DNA from: a virus
DNA length: 21,097 bases
Strand: one strand, 5' to 3'
IMG/VR virus record: IMGVR_UViG_3300031999_004721
Span: 1-21,097 of that record
Positions 19,973 to 21,097 of this stretch are shown here, one piece after another. The position numbers and the translations under genes were made by a program. Below the pieces are notes generated by a model. That model saw only the letters and a list, made by a program, of their open reading frames with translations. It did not search any database and was not told the DNA's origin. Position 1 is the stretch's first letter. The number at the start of each line of letters is the position of its first letter.

Positions 19973-21097
19973 ATGGGACTTCCCGGAGGCGATTTTCTCA
20001 CCAATCCGCGTTCGATCCTGCAATGGCTCCAAATCCCGACAGAGCTGGCGGGTGTTGGATTGAATAACCAAACCGCGACCGAACAGGAGGCTGCGCGGAC
20101 CGCCGGACTTGCCGACATTTTCAGTCAGTGGGGTGATTTCGGTGGCGCCCTCCTGAACTTTATGAACGAGAACACTGCGGCCGGTTTGAACTTCATGGGT
20201 ACTACGACGACTGCGACCGAGCAAAACCTAGCCGGCATCACGAACTTCCTCTTGACGGGCGAGATGCCGACGATCCAGAGTGGGATCACACCAGGGTCAC
20301 TGAGTCGGTTGATCTCGGCCGCGATACCGGGAGACGAGACTGCCGCGACTGCCGCGACTGCCGCGACTGAGACACCGGCCAACACCGCAGTCGATTTCGG
20401 CGGTGCGACTACCAGCCGTGAGGCCCTGCGCAATCTGACGCCCGAAGAGGCGAAACAGGTCAGCTTCGACCTCAACTGGCTGCCCCCTGACGTGCGTGCG
20501 ACGGCTTGGCAGACCAATCAATTTGAGTGGGGCGGACTCGGCCGGAACGAACGAACGGCCGCGCAGTTCAACCGGTGGGCCGAACACGTTCCTGAGACTT
20601 ACATGGACGAAGCAATCCGGACGATATACGGGACGACGCCGGAGGAACAAGGCCAAGCGGGTATCAATACCACAATCGCCGGCAGAGGAGGCGACACTCC
20701 GAAGGCGCACGACTGGAACGTCACGACATCGGGCGGTGTCCAAAACTATGTCGTCAATCCGGACGGCACCGTGCGTCCAGCGACAGTTCCCGGCGGGGCG
20801 AAAGGACTGGTCACGGTATCAGGTGAGGACGTGCCGTTCGCCCAATTGACCTTGGCGGCCGGCGGCGCTTGGAATCCTGGCAAAACGGCCGAGGAGAATC
20901 TGGCTGCGGCACTCGGCATCCCGGTTCAGGGTACTCAACCGGCCACGACCGACACTGGCACGCGCGACCTGTGGCTCCAGGGTTATCAGGGTCGATTTGA
21001 GGCCGGCATGGCGGAACTTGAAAAGCTTGGCGGCACTGGCCACACCAACATCGACACCGCCTACGACAGCGCGATCGGCAACAGTCTGGCCGATTTG
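19973..21097 (+). CDS. Start of a long virion protein, cut by the window edge
   Basis: An uninterrupted frame of 375 codons runs to the last base, without a stop. I chose ATG 19973 because AGGAGG (19960-19965) lies seven bases before it; an in-frame ATG at 19949 has GGAG seven bases upstream and would add eight residues. The N-terminus is helical, then come a low-complexity TAATAATAAT (from a 9-bp tandem repeat) and Trp-rich middle segments (FDLNWLPPDVRATAWQTNQF). At the visible end is GRFEAGMAELEKLGGTGHTN followed by IDTAYDSAIGNSLADL. That end resembles a helical phage virion block I remember (GMAELEGLGxQxxxDI). It may be an internal virion or DNA-ejection protein; tail fibre or lysis roles cannot be excluded. 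Confidence 0.6.
   Translation, partial: MGLPGGDFLTNPRSILQWLQIPTELAGVGLNNQTATEQEAARTAGLADIFSQWGDFGGALLNFMNENTAAGLNFMGTTTTATEQNLAGITNFLLTGEMPTIQSGITPGSLSRLISAAIPGDETAATAATAATETPANTAVDFGGATTSREALRNLTPEEAKQVSFDLNWLPPDVRATAWQTNQFEWGGLGRNERTAAQFNRWAEHVPETYMDEAIRTIYGTTPEEQGQAGINTTIAGRGGDTPKAHDWNVTTSGGVQNYVVNPDGTVRPATVPGGAKGLVTVSGEDVPFAQLTLAAGGAWNPGKTAEENLAAALGIPVQGTQPATTDTGTRDLWLQGYQGRFEAGMAELEKLGGTGHTNIDTAYDSAIGNSLADL
20341..20367 (+). repeat. Three 9-bp tandem repeats
   Basis: TGCCGCGAC is repeated three times without change and encodes alternating Thr-Ala-Ala triplets within the last open frame. The unit is a multiple of three, so expansion or loss would not shift the frame. It is likely a flexible linker. 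Confidence 0.7.

Overview
This window is the late (virion-structure) region of a tailed double-stranded DNA bacteriophage or prophage of high-GC base composition. It reads from a divergent control region rightward through packaging, head, connector, tail and fibre genes. The only genes pointing the other way are at the far left: the first 37 codons of a clamp-loader-like AAA+ ATPase (cut by the window edge) and a small zinc-ribbon protein translated just upstream of it. They probably belong to a leftward replication module. The host cannot be read directly. Several small proteins resemble families I associate from memory with environmental and planctomycete-linked phages, so a high-GC environmental bacterium is my guess.

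Layout. 1-418 (minus): clamp loader and zinc-ribbon gene, behind a leader with two hairpins. About 419-1299: an intergenic control region of roughly 0.9 kb with several palindromes, a TTGACA-type rightward promoter candidate, and a pair of identical 16-bp operator-like inverted repeats. 1300-6044: a possible 37-codon leader ORF, a candidate small terminase, large terminase (ATPase plus nuclease), a small unknown protein and the portal. 6049-8560: two small conserved phage proteins, a probable scaffold and the major capsid protein. 8590-10425: a concanavalin/LamG-like virion protein and a probable head-tail adaptor. 10436-15518: small beta-rich virion proteins, including a tandemly duplicated pair, and an 840-residue protein that resembles a podovirus tail nozzle. 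15531-19944: a series of beta-rich fibre or decoration proteins, one containing nine 21-residue repeats. 19973-end: the start of a further long virion protein that runs out of the window.

Genes are tightly packed. Most have strong AGGAG/AAGGAG ribosome binding sites 5-10 bases before the start, and many stops and starts touch or overlap, so 1300-21097 looks like one late operon. The order portal, scaffold, capsid, adaptor, nozzle, then further virion proteins, with no tape-measure or tail-tube gene in view, suggests a short-tailed (podovirus-like) particle with many accessory fibre proteins.

Most functional calls rest on family recognition from memory and gene order. The best supported are large terminase, portal and major capsid protein. 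I see no RNA genes, no CRISPR array, no insertion sequence and no integrase. The most unusual features are the 406-bp tandem duplication that seems to have made a chimeric gene start, the nine-fold 21-residue repeat protein, and the operator array between the divergent modules.
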